Source: Gemmataceae bacterium
GTDB taxonomy: Bacteria > Planctomycetota > Planctomycetia > Gemmatales > Gemmataceae
NCBI GenBank assembly: GCA_009692005.1
Contig: SHZZ01000003.1
Span: 62,001 to 126,000, forward strand
Direction of reading: 5' to 3'
DNA length: 64,000 nucleotides
Position numbers and translations under genes: made by a program. Shown piece after piece: positions 25,823 through 34,644 of the stretch; position 1 is the stretch's first letter, and each line of letters starts with the position of its first letter. The notes below the pieces were generated by a model. It saw only the letters and a list, made by a program, of their open reading frames with translations, searched no databases and was not told where the DNA came from.

Positions 25823-26647
25823 ATGAACCCAATTGACGCGCTTTTCGCGGAGTTGAAAAAAGCCGGGCGGAAGGCCTTCATGCCTTTTATTACCGCGGGC
25901 GACCCGGACCTGGCCGCGACGGTGGAAACGATTTGCGCCCTGGCGGACGCTGGCGCCGACTTGGTCGAAATCGGGTTTCCCTACAGCGACCCCATCGCCG
26001 ACGGCCCTGTGATACAGGCTTCCTACACCCGCGCGTTGGAAAAAGGGTTAAAGGTTCAGGACATTTTTCTAGCCACAGCCCAGGCGCGAGCCCGGCTTGA
26101 TAATAAGGGAAAAGCCCTCCCCTTCGTGGCGATGGTCTCGGCCAGCATACTTCACCGCTTTGGCCAGGCAGCCTTTTACCTTCAGGCCAAAAACTCCGGT
26201 TTCAGCGGGCTTATCGTGCCAGACCTGCCTGCGGAGGAATCGGCCAATATTGCCAGCGCCTTGAAAATTCAGGGGCTGCATCTGGTGCAACTGGTAACAC
26301 CCAACACGCCCCGCGAACGCGCCAGGCAAATTGTTCAGGCCAGTTCAGGGTTTGTTTATTGCGTGAGTGTTTCGGGCATCACGGGCGAACGCGACATGAT
26401 CCCGGCGCAGCTCATCAGCCAGTTGCAATGGCTGCGGGAGGAAACCCGGTTGCCGCTTTGTGTCGGTTTCGGCGTGAGCAAACCGGCCCACGCCGCCTTG
26501 TTAAGGCAACATGTGGATGGGGTCATCGTTGGCAGCGCCCTGGTCAGGCTTTTGGCGCCCGATGGCCAGCGGACCCTGATTCAATCCCTTCAAGAAATCA
26601 AGCTTTTGTCGCGGGGCATCCGCTCTGCGCTCGATCTTCCTTCCTAG
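25823..26647 (+). CDS. trpA: Tryptophan synthase alpha subunit
   Basis: 274 residues. It splits indole-3-glycerol phosphate and passes indole to TrpB. Catalytic Glu is in GADLVEIGFPYSDP near residue 49 and Asp in PYSDPIADGPVIQ near 60. Phosphate-binding loops are CVSVSGITGERDMIP near residue 180 and VGFGVSKPAHAALL; VDGVIVGSALV is near the C-terminus. Spacing to trpB is 26 bases, to the downstream methyltransferase gene 10 bases, so the three form an operon. No other trp gene is in the window. Confidence 0.98.
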   Translation: MNPIDALFAELKKAGRKAFMPFITAGDPDLAATVETICALADAGADLVEIGFPYSDPIADGPVIQASYTRALEKGLKVQDIFLATAQARARLDNKGKALPFVAMVSASILHRFGQAAFYLQAKNSGFSGLIVPDLPAEESANIASALKIQGLHLVQLVTPNTPRERARQIVQASSGFVYCVSVSGITGERDMIPAQLISQLQWLREETRLPLCVGFGVSKPAHAALLRQHVDGVIVGSALVRLLAPDGQRTLIQSLQEIKLLSRGIRSALDLPS

Positions 26648-26657
26648 CCGAGGATCC

Positions 26658-27428
26658 ATGGAACACAAACGCCGAAAGATCGAACGGGAGTTTGGCGTTC
26701 CGATCGGGGGGGAGATTTTGGAACCACAGTTCTGGACCCGCACCGCGATAAAGGATCTCCCCAAGGAGGGCCCCCTGCCCCTGAAGGAAATTTTTGGCCG
26801 AGAGGCGCCTTTGATCGTTGACGCGGGTTGCGGCAACGGCAGGTTTTTGATCGGGCAGGCGGTATGGAACCCAGGGACCGATTATCTCGGCGCCGACATC
26901 CTCCCAGTGGTTATCCGTTACGCCACCCGCCGGGCTAACCAAAGGGGGTTAACCAACCTGCGTTTCCTGGTCGGAGATGGAATTGGCTTCGCGCAAAACC
27001 TCCTTCCCAAAGGCCGGGTTTCCCAGTTTCATTGTTATCATCCGCAGCCTTACCATGATCCCAGGCGGGCCTTGGAACGCATGATCAACCCTCGGTTCCT
27101 TTCCCTGGTTCACCAGTCACTCGTTCCTGGGGGAGAGTTTTTTATTCAGACCGACAGCCAGGCTTACTGGAAATACATTCAGGGGATCATTGGGAAGTTT
27201 TTTGAATTTCAGGAAAGGGTCGGCTGCTGGCCCGACGCGCCCAAAGGAAGAACCCGGCGAGAGATCCTGGCGCTCAGGCGGGGATTCCGAGTTTTCCGCG
27301 GGAAGGGAATCCGCAGGGACGCTCTTACCCCTGAGGACTTGAGCCGCTTGGAAACCACCCTGCCCTTGCCCAACTTCATCACCGAGCCAGAGGTTCAACA
27401 CCTCGACCGGGCGGAGCGGGAAGAATAA
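26658..27428 (+). CDS. trmB: TrmB-like tRNA (guanine-N7-)-methyltransferase, divergent
   Basis: 256 residues. The SAM site is clear: LIVDAGCGNGRFLIG near residue 54 and DYLGADILP for the acidic ribose contact. Where TrmB has the F-P-D-P-W-x-K motif this protein reads HCYHPQPYHDPRRALERM, and the C-terminal half has an extra segment (GRTRREILALRRGFRVFRG). TrmB makes m7G46 in tRNA. Substrate assignment is therefore tentative: it belongs to the Methyltransf_4 superfamily, but it may be a planctomycete paralogue. It follows trpA by 10 bases and ends before a hairpin terminator. Confidence 0.7.
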   Translation: MEHKRRKIEREFGVPIGGEILEPQFWTRTAIKDLPKEGPLPLKEIFGREAPLIVDAGCGNGRFLIGQAVWNPGTDYLGADILPVVIRYATRRANQRGLTNLRFLVGDGIGFAQNLLPKGRVSQFHCYHPQPYHDPRRALERMINPRFLSLVHQSLVPGGEFFIQTDSQAYWKYIQGIIGKFFEFQERVGCWPDAPKGRTRREILALRRGFRVFRGKGIRRDALTPEDLSRLETTLPLPNFITEPEVQHLDRAEREE

Positions 27429-27456
27429 AGCGAGTTTTTCTATTCTCATCGGATGC

Positions 27457-27495
27457 GCCAGCGACGGGAATTCAATCCTTAGGTCGCTGGCTTTT
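27457..27495 (+). terminator. Probable terminator after the trpBA-trmB operon
   Basis: A perfect 9-bp stem GCCAGCGAC / GTCGCTGGC with a 17-base loop, followed by TTTT. It lies between the convergent trmB and topA genes. Confidence 0.6.
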
Positions 27496-27522
27496 CCGAT
27501 ACAGATGGGAACCAGGAGGTTC

Positions 27523-30126
27523 CTATTTTGCCGGGCCAGGGAATTGAAGTTTTTCGGCGATTTCCGGGTCTAGCTGCTTGGTGCCTTTGCACTTGGGATA
27601 ATTGTTGCAGCCCAGGAAAAACCCGCGCTTACCCGGCCGAATCTTCATCGGTCCATCGCACTCGGGGCAAAGGTCCGTAACTTCGATCTGGGGAATTTCC
27701 TTCTTGGGCCGAGGAGGAAACATGGCATCGACTTTTTCCTTGAGTTCCTCGGGAATAGGCTTGGCATTGCGGCACTTGGGATAAGCGGCGCAGCCGAGGA
27801 AGGGGCCACGGGGACCGCGACGCACAGCCATGGGCCCGCCACACTTGTCGCAAGCAACACCCAAATCCATCGGTTGCATTGGGTTGCCCTGGGCATCCAC
27901 ATCCTTGGCGTTTTTGCACTTCGGGTAACCGGAACAAGCGAGGAAAGGCCCGCGACTGCCTTCCCGCATGACCATGGCCTTGCCGCACTTTTCACACTTG
28001 TGCTCCGTGACTTGCGAGGTCACCACCGGTTTGCCTTCCGCATCAAAATTCATGGTCGTCGTGCATTCGGGATATCCTGAACAGCCCAGGAACGCGCCGG
28101 TGCGGCCCGTCCTTTGCATCATCTGTTTTCCGCAAATCGGGCAATTATGATCGGTAGGAATGGCTTTCTCCCTGGCTTCCTCGCCTTCGGCTCGCTTGAT
28201 GTAATTACATTCGGGGTAGCCGGAGCACCCGAAAAACCTTCCCCTGCGGCTAAACCGCTGGATGATTTCCTTGCCGCACTGCGGGCACTTCTCCATGGCC
28301 CCGGGCATTTTTTCCTTGGCCTCGTTCATCGATCCTGAGAAGGGCCCGTAAAAATCGTCGAGGACCTGGTTGCGGGGAATTTCCCTGGTTTCAATCTGGT
28401 CGAGTTCTTCTTCCATGTGACTGGTAAATTTCAAGTCCATGACCTTGGGAAAGTATTCCACCAGCAGGTCGGTGACTTTCATGCCAGTTTCCGTGGCGAA
28501 AAACCGCCTTTCCTTCAACTCGACATATTCCCTTTCTTGAATTTTGCTGAGAATGGCGGCATAGGTGCTGGGCCGGCCAATGCCCTCTTTTTCCAGCATC
28601 TTCACCAGGCTGGCCTCGTTATATCGCGGGGGCGGCTGGGTAAAGTGCTGACTGGACAGCAAATTCAAAAGGTCGAGCTTTTGTTTTTCCTCCAGGTGGG
28701 GCAAGAAGGAATCTTCTTGTTTACCCAATGGGGGAAGCACTTTTCGGTAGCCGGGGAACTTGAGGATTTTTCCCTGCGCTTTAAACAGGCCCTGGCCCGC
28801 GGTTATTTCCACTTGCGTGACCGAAAACAAAGCTGGGGTCATCTGGCTGGCGACAAAGCGATTGTAAATCAAGGCATACAGCCTGGCCTGGTCGGATGGC
28901 AGGTGGTTGGCCACCATTTCCGGAGTGTAAGCCAGGTCGGTGGGGCGAATGGCCTCGTGAGCCTCCTGCGCGCTTTTCCCAGAAGTATAGCGGTTCGGTT
29001 TCTCGGGAAGGTATTTATCCCCATGGGCATTTTGAATGTGGTCCCGGCAGGATTTCAAAGCATCTTCCGACACGCGAGTGCTGTCGGTTCGCATGTAGGT
29101 GATCAAGGCCACCTGGCCTTCGCCGGCCAATTCCACGCCTTGATAAAGCGCCTGGGCCACGCCCATGGTTTTTTTTGCGGTGAACCTCAGTCGAATGCTG
29201 GCCTGCTGCTGCAAAGAACTAGTAGTAAATGGGGGCTGGGATCTTTCTTCCCGATCTTTCTGTTCCAGGCGAGAAACCTTGAACTCAGAACTATGCAGGC
29301 GGGTGGCAATTTCCAGGGTGGCGGTTTCTGAAGCGGAGGAAAACTTCTGCCCGTCCCATTCGGCCAATTCGGCCTGAAAGGCCCCTTCCGCCAGAGTTTT
29401 ATCCGCAGTTTTTTCCTGGACTTCACCGGTTTCCGTGTCCTGCTCCAGATCTTCATCCTTTTCCTGGCCGTCTTTTTTCACCGTCACCGTGGCTTTGGCC
29501 CCGCCAGAACCCATCCTGGACAGCGATGCCAAAATTTTCCAATATTCCTGCGACTGGAACTTCTGAATCTCCCGTTCCCGTTCGACAATAAGACGCACAG
29601 CCACGGATTGCACCCGGCCGGCGCTCATCTCTTTGGCCAATACACGGCTGAGAAGCGGGCTGAGGTTGTAGCCCACCACCCGGTCGAGGAAACGGCGAGC
29701 CTCCTGGGCGTTCACCCGATCCATATTGATTTCCGACGGATGGTTGAAGGCTTCGGTTACAGCCTTGCGGGTGATTTCATTGAAGGTTACCCGGCGTGTT
29801 TTCTTTGGATTAAGCCCGAGGGACTCGCTGAGGTGCCAGGCAATTGCCTCGCCTTCGCGGTCGGGGTCAGGCGCCAAGTAAATGGTATCGCATTTGGAAG
29901 CGAGTTTCTTGAGCACCGCCAATTCTTCTTTACGGTCGGCAAGGTTGCGGTAGGTGGGAATCCACCCCCCCTCGATATCGATGCCGAATTTGCTTTTTGG
30001 CAGGTCGCGAACATGGCCCTTGCTGGCTGCGACCTCGAAATCTGGCCCAAGGTACTTTTGAATAGTTTTGGCCTTGGCCGGGGATTCCACAATAACCAGG
30101 CTTTTCTTCTTCTTTTTTGGTGGCAC
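27523..30126 (-). CDS. topA: DNA topoisomerase I with five C-terminal zinc-finger repeats
   Basis: 867 residues from GTG at 30126. The Toprim start is KSLVIVESPAKAKTIQKYLG, with DPDREGEAIAWHL near residue 100 (metal/acid pair), and the catalytic Tyr in ITYMRTDSTRV near residue 325. The type IA core runs to about residue 575. The C-terminus then has five zinc fingers, each with a C-x-x-C and a C-x(5)-C pair (CPQC, CPIC, CEKC, CDKC, CPEC starts). The enzyme relaxes negative supercoils and anchors on DNA through the fingers. The N-terminus is lysine-rich (PPKKKKK). It is alone on the minus strand. Confidence 0.95.
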   Translation of the reverse strand: MPPKKKKKSLVIVESPAKAKTIQKYLGPDFEVAASKGHVRDLPKSKFGIDIEGGWIPTYRNLADRKEELAVLKKLASKCDTIYLAPDPDREGEAIAWHLSESLGLNPKKTRRVTFNEITRKAVTEAFNHPSEINMDRVNAQEARRFLDRVVGYNLSPLLSRVLAKEMSAGRVQSVAVRLIVEREREIQKFQSQEYWKILASLSRMGSGGAKATVTVKKDGQEKDEDLEQDTETGEVQEKTADKTLAEGAFQAELAEWDGQKFSSASETATLEIATRLHSSEFKVSRLEQKDREERSQPPFTTSSLQQQASIRLRFTAKKTMGVAQALYQGVELAGEGQVALITYMRTDSTRVSEDALKSCRDHIQNAHGDKYLPEKPNRYTSGKSAQEAHEAIRPTDLAYTPEMVANHLPSDQARLYALIYNRFVASQMTPALFSVTQVEITAGQGLFKAQGKILKFPGYRKVLPPLGKQEDSFLPHLEEKQKLDLLNLLSSQHFTQPPPRYNEASLVKMLEKEGIGRPSTYAAILSKIQEREYVELKERRFFATETGMKVTDLLVEYFPKVMDLKFTSHMEEELDQIETREIPRNQVLDDFYGPFSGSMNEAKEKMPGAMEKCPQCGKEIIQRFSRRGRFFGCSGYPECNYIKRAEGEEAREKAIPTDHNCPICGKQMMQRTGRTGAFLGCSGYPECTTTMNFDAEGKPVVTSQVTEHKCEKCGKAMVMREGSRGPFLACSGYPKCKNAKDVDAQGNPMQPMDLGVACDKCGGPMAVRRGPRGPFLGCAAYPKCRNAKPIPEELKEKVDAMFPPRPKKEIPQIEVTDLCPECDGPMKIRPGKRGFFLGCNNYPKCKGTKQLDPEIAEKLQFPGPAK

Positions 30127-30139
30127 CCTGCCATCTCCT
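30124..30139 (-). promoter_or_regulatory. Shine-Dalgarno and GTG start of topA
   Basis: AGGAG eight bases upstream of GTG at 30126, giving a normal TopA N-terminus. A TTG further upstream (30174) lacks a ribosome site. Confidence 0.7.
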
Positions 30140-30235
30140 GGGAAACTATTTTGGGGACAAAAAACAACTGGCAAAAAACCGCCCGGCGGATAAGTTGAGG
30201 TTGTATGGAAAGGCGAAGAGGCTACAATCCCACTT

Positions 30236-30264
30236 TTGCCAGGCTATTGCTATTAACCCATAAT
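30236..30264 (+). promoter_or_regulatory. Sigma-70-type promoter for the PpiD-like gene
   Basis: TTGCCA (5 of 6) and CATAAT (5 of 6) separated by 17 bases, ending 73 bases before the start at 30338. The divergent topA gene starts 110 bases away. Confidence 0.6.
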
Positions 30265-30337
30265 ATAGGGGGAACCCAGGTGTCAAGCCCCTACCTGGTT
30301 TTTCAACAGGCTACATTTACCCAAAAGGATCCGGTTC

Positions 30338-33022
30338 ATGGCCTTCAATCCCTTTGAAAAATTCCGGAAACACCAACGAACCCTGATGGCGTTTGCCGCC
30401 ATTATTTGCATGTTTGTTTTCATCTTCTCCTTCGGCCAGGGAGATTTTTTCCAATCTCTGCAAGATTGGCTGGCGAATAAAGCCCGGCCCACGGAATTGG
30501 TCGCCACCCTTTATAACCAGCCCATTCATGAAGTGGATGTGGAAAAGCAAATCCGCCTAAGGGACATGGCCAACAACTTCATGGTGCGCACGGCCGAGGT
30601 GGGCGCGCAACTGGCCATGAATGAATTTGAAAAGCAGCAAAAAGAATTCAAGGAAGGCCAGGAGAATCCCCTCGGACGGGTCATGCAAGGTTGGGGCATG
30701 CGTAGAAATCCTTTTTTCGCCCAGCAAATGCGCCTGCCCCCTGGCTGGCAGCTGATGAGCATCAATAATGATTTGAGTTTCCTTACCGCGCAACTCGCTC
30801 TGGTCAAAAACCCCGACCAGGTCCGGCCCATCGAAACTCTCTCCACCGCTTTGGCCTTTGAACTTTGGGAAGCCACCGCGCGAATTCGCGGCGCCGAGGA
30901 ACTCTACTTCGGCGGCACCAGGTCAATTGATGATTCCCTCGATCATTTGGTCTGGCAAAAGCTCGCCGACAAATTGGACATTCACCTGAACGACCAAGAT
31001 ATTCGCAGAGCCGTCAATCGCGAAGCCGCCAACCAGGAAATCTGGCCAGAAGGCGCGCCTCTGCGCATTGTTCCCACCTTTGAAGGCATGTCGCAAAACG
31101 GCCTCCTTAGTGAAAGCGAATTGCTAGAAGCCCTGCGAAATGAGTTCCAGGTTTTGTTGGCCAAAGAAACCTACCTGGGCGAGACGCCAGGCGTCCGAGG
31201 CATTCGGGATTTAAAAGAACCCCGGCAGCCCTTTGGCAACGCCTCCACGCCTTCCCCCTTTGAGTTTTTCCAATTCTATAAAGACCAACGCTCCAGCCTG
31301 GGCGTCCTCTTTTTACCGGTTAGCGTGGATTCCTTCCTCAGCCAGATAAAAGAGGAACCGACCGAGAAAGAACTCGAAAGTTTCTTCAACGCCTTCAAGG
31401 ATAATGAGGAAAACCCCGCCTCTGACCGGCCAGGATTCAAAAAGGCCAGGCGCATCCGGGTGGAATACGCCACAGCGCGCCCGGACTCCCCAGTTTTCCG
31501 CAAGAAAGCCCAGGTCAATGCCCTGGCCCCTCAGATCATGCGGACCCTGGCTTTCACCCAGGCCATACCCCCTGGCACCGGCCTTGGCGGCGCCTTCGGG
31601 ACCATCCTGCCGGGATTCAGCCAGGAACCGATGTACCAGGAGTACAAGTTTTACAAAGAGTCGCGAGCTTCCTGGTTCGAGCCGCCGTTCACTTCTAGTG
31701 AAACCCTGCATGAACAAAGTCTGCAGCACGCCACCCTGGCCACGGCCTTGGTCGGCCAGATCGCGGGAACTGCTCAAACACGAGGCCCGGTTTTCCTTGC
31801 CCTGGCCACATACCCCGGCGGCGCACTGGCCCATGAATCCGCCGTCCGTTTGAAAGTGATTTCGTCCACGGTTCTGGCCTGCGCCACCACCAACCCCTAC
31901 GCAGCCATTACCCTGCCCTTCCCGTATGTCCCTGCGGCGCTTCCCATGGAAGCGGTGTTGGGGAATTTGTTTGAGAAGTACCTGGATATCAGTGCGCCGC
32001 GCATGTTGCGGGAAAGCCTGGCCCTGTTTGACACCGATTTGGGTAAAAGCCGGGCCAAACCCAAGGAAGCGGAGCAGGTGGTGGCCAAGGGCGCCAGCGT
32101 TTACGGTTTAGAAGTCCATTCGTGCAAAAGCCCCAGCGCCTTTTTTGAAATTGGCAGCGACCCAGCCCTGGCCGAATTGAAGAAATCGTTCCAGGAAACT
32201 TACAAGGATGCCCCGCAAGTTCCGGAGTTTTTCCAACTGTTTTTCCAGGGCATTGGAACTTACGACGCCTTGCGCTGGTCCCCCGAGGACCGCATTTTTC
32301 AAAACGACCCAGGCCGCTGGATATTCGCCAAAGAACCGTATTTGGTCTGGCGAGCCGAAGATCTTTCCGCCGCGGACCGGACTTTCGCTGAGGCCAAACC
32401 CTTGGTCCTGCGGGCCTGGAAGCTGCAAAAGGCAAGGAAACTAGCCCGCGAACAAGCGGAGAAAATCGTCGCGGAGGCCAAAAAGAAAACCTGGCCAGCC
32501 AATTACAACGACCTGGTGAGAGAGGCCAAAGGGTTCTTGACCGCCGCCCTGCCGGGAAAGAAAGATTCTGACCTGAAAGAGCTCAACGGGATTACCAAGC
32601 TCAACCCTGTGCCCACAACCTCGCCGGGGCAAGCCAGAACCTATCAACCCTACCGGGTTCCCACGGACATCCTGCCCTACCCACGGATGAATTTCACCGA
32701 TCAGATCCTGACCTTGAACAAGCCTGGTGATTCTTTACTGATGCGCGACTATCCAGAAACCACTTATTACGCCGCCATCCTTCTGGCCCGGGCCGAACCG
32801 AGCCCCATGGAGTTCAAAAAGGTCTTCGAAAACGCCTCGATCAAGGCCAAGGAGCCCGACTCCTTGTGGCAACTGTTTGTTGAACAATACAGCCGGGATT
32901 TGCGTAATGAATTGATGCGGAAACTGCGGCTGGAGGCATCTTCTAAACTGGATGACAACGGCAGAATCTCCATTCCAGACAAAGTGCGCAACCGCGCCAC
33001 CCGTTCCGACGAAGGCAGCTAA
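30338..33022 (+). CDS. Large membrane-anchored periplasmic protein, PpiD/SurA-like
   Basis: 894 residues with one N-terminal helix (LMAFAAIICMFVFIFSFG, about 16-33) and a long soluble part. The N-terminus MAFNPFEKFRKHQRTLMAFAAI resembles the family of planctomycete proteins annotated as SurA/PpiD-type chaperones with a single membrane anchor. No complete parvulin domain can be recognised: the SurA-like helices (residues about 60-280) are present but the prolyl isomerase loops are not. It probably acts as a periplasmic folding factor, by analogy only. AAGGA precedes the start and a good promoter lies 73 bases upstream. It meets hflX tail to tail with a four-base overlap. Confidence 0.65.
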   Translation: MAFNPFEKFRKHQRTLMAFAAIICMFVFIFSFGQGDFFQSLQDWLANKARPTELVATLYNQPIHEVDVEKQIRLRDMANNFMVRTAEVGAQLAMNEFEKQQKEFKEGQENPLGRVMQGWGMRRNPFFAQQMRLPPGWQLMSINNDLSFLTAQLALVKNPDQVRPIETLSTALAFELWEATARIRGAEELYFGGTRSIDDSLDHLVWQKLADKLDIHLNDQDIRRAVNREAANQEIWPEGAPLRIVPTFEGMSQNGLLSESELLEALRNEFQVLLAKETYLGETPGVRGIRDLKEPRQPFGNASTPSPFEFFQFYKDQRSSLGVLFLPVSVDSFLSQIKEEPTEKELESFFNAFKDNEENPASDRPGFKKARRIRVEYATARPDSPVFRKKAQVNALAPQIMRTLAFTQAIPPGTGLGGAFGTILPGFSQEPMYQEYKFYKESRASWFEPPFTSSETLHEQSLQHATLATALVGQIAGTAQTRGPVFLALATYPGGALAHESAVRLKVISSTVLACATTNPYAAITLPFPYVPAALPMEAVLGNLFEKYLDISAPRMLRESLALFDTDLGKSRAKPKEAEQVVAKGASVYGLEVHSCKSPSAFFEIGSDPALAELKKSFQETYKDAPQVPEFFQLFFQGIGTYDALRWSPEDRIFQNDPGRWIFAKEPYLVWRAEDLSAADRTFAEAKPLVLRAWKLQKARKLAREQAEKIVAEAKKKTWPANYNDLVREAKGFLTAALPGKKDSDLKELNGITKLNPVPTTSPGQARTYQPYRVPTDILPYPRMNFTDQILTLNKPGDSLLMRDYPETTYYAAILLARAEPSPMEFKKVFENASIKAKEPDSLWQLFVEQYSRDLRNELMRKLRLEASSKLDDNGRISIPDKVRNRATRSDEGS

Positions 33023-34317
33023 TTCGTCTTGGCCGTGTCTTCCAGGCAAGTGATCCGCACATCCTCGGCGGCAAGCTTGTGGACCAGGTGTTTGGGAATG
33101 GAACAAGTCACCAGGGCCTTGTCGTCGCGGAATTCCTGCCGCAGAATTTCCGTATGCGAAGCGAGGAAAGCTAACACCTTTCCATTTCCAGCGGGAATCT
33201 CCAGACTAACTTTGGAAAACTCGTTGCTCAAAGCAGTGACGACAATCTCGCGCAATTGTTCCAGTCCGGTTTTTTTGGCGGCGCTGATGGCCACCGACCT
33301 GGGATGCCGCGCCGCCAGCGACTGAAGAATCGAAGGGTCGGCCACGCGGTCGGCCTTGTTCAAAACCAGCAAGGTTGGTTTCTCCTCGCAGTCGAGTTCC
33401 TGAAGTACTTTTTTCACCGCGTCAATGTGTTTGGCCACATCGGGATTGGAAGCATCCACCACATGAAGCAACAAGCGCGCTTGCCTGGTTTCTTCCAAAG
33501 TTGCCTTGAAGGAAGCCACCAGGTGATGGGGTAAATCGCGGATAAACCCGACGGTATCGCTGAGAAGGACCTTTCCCCAGCCGGGGATGTGCCATTTGCG
33601 CGTGCGGGTGTCCAGGGTGGAAAAAAGTTTATCCTCCACACCCATATTGGCGCCGGTCAGGGAGTTCATGAGCGTGCTTTTGCCGGCGTTGGTGTAACCC
33701 ACCAGGGACAGAGTGTATTCACTGGCGCGGGAACGGACTTCGCGTTCCTTGCGCGATTGGATTTCGCGCAGTTTGGTTTTAAGGTCGCTAATGCGTTTCC
33801 CGACCAGCCGGCGGTCTTCTTCCAACTGGGTTTCCCCAGGACCACGCATGCCAATGCCACCTTCCATGCGCGACAGGTGCGTCCACATTTTCTTTAACCT
33901 GGGCAAGGCGTATTCCAACTGTGCCAGCTCCACCTGCAGGCGCGCCTCCACCGTTCTGGCCCGAGTGGCAAAAATATCCAGGATCAATTCGCTTCGGTCG
34001 AGGACTTTCACCCCGGTGGTTTTCTCCAGATTGCGAATCTGCGCTGGAGAAAGATCGTTATCAAACAAAATCACATCGGCGCCGGTGAGCTCCACCAGGT
34101 TTTGTAATTCTTCGAGTTTACCCTTGCCGATGTACGTCGCCGGCACGATGTACTGCCGTTTTTGGGTGAGTTCCCCCAAAACAGTGGCGCCTGCCGTGTA
34201 AGCCAAACCCCGGAGCTCTTCGAAGGGGTCAGCGCCAAATGGTTTATCGGGCAGAGACACCGAAACCAGCACTGCTTTTTCGCGGGAAACAGTTAATTCT
34301 TCGCGAGCCAGTTCCAA
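33019..34317 (-). CDS. hflX: GTPase HflX
   Basis: 432 residues from TTG at 34317; a GTG at 34347 is the alternative but the only ribosome site (GGAGG) lies downstream of it, so the later TTG is preferred. The N-terminal HflX domain (LRGLAYTAGATVLGELTQ, YIGKGKLEEL) is followed by the helical linker with GMRGPGETQLEEDRRL, and the G domain: GYTNAGKST (P loop), DTRTRKW, DTVGFIRDLPHHL (G3) and NKADRV (G4). HflX binds ribosomes and rescues stalled 70S particles under stress. Stands alone, divergent from aceE. Confidence 0.93.
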   Translation of the reverse strand: MELAREELTVSREKAVLVSVSLPDKPFGADPFEELRGLAYTAGATVLGELTQKRQYIVPATYIGKGKLEELQNLVELTGADVILFDNDLSPAQIRNLEKTTGVKVLDRSELILDIFATRARTVEARLQVELAQLEYALPRLKKMWTHLSRMEGGIGMRGPGETQLEEDRRLVGKRISDLKTKLREIQSRKEREVRSRASEYTLSLVGYTNAGKSTLMNSLTGANMGVEDKLFSTLDTRTRKWHIPGWGKVLLSDTVGFIRDLPHHLVASFKATLEETRQARLLLHVVDASNPDVAKHIDAVKKVLQELDCEEKPTLLVLNKADRVADPSILQSLAARHPRSVAISAAKKTGLEQLREIVVTALSNEFSKVSLEIPAGNGKVLAFLASHTEILRQEFRDDKALVTCSIPKHLVHKLAAEDVRITCLEDTAKTN

Positions 34318-34644
34318 GACCTGTGTGCAACCTCCAAGAAAAATCACTGGGTTAGCCGACTACAGTATTATAGGCCCGTTGGCCTGGATTCTTAAGAGCA
34401 TTTTTTTCAGGATTCAAATTCCAAAGTACCGGTCCGGTTTTGCTACTTGAGGGTGACCCTTTTTCGCTCTCACGGAGCTTGTTGGCATGGGAATCAAGTG
34501 TGGATCGAAAGGCAACGGCATCCTCAGGAACCTGGGCAAGGTGGTCTATCCCAGATTTCACGGAACCATAGAATAAAACTCTTGGGGAATGGGGTCCCCT
34601 GCCAGCCGGTAAGATTCCGGAAATCCAGGTTGGGGTTAAAGGTT
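34318..34644. other. Gene-free divergent region between hflX and aceE
   Basis: About 327 bases. Contains the probable promoters for both genes, but no box pair could be fixed with confidence. An in-frame extension of aceE runs through it and is considered non-coding. Confidence 0.5.

Noticed and set aside
28417-29331. 304-residue plus-strand reading frame inside topA
   Set aside because: Opposite-strand shadow of topA, with no recognisable domain or ribosome site.
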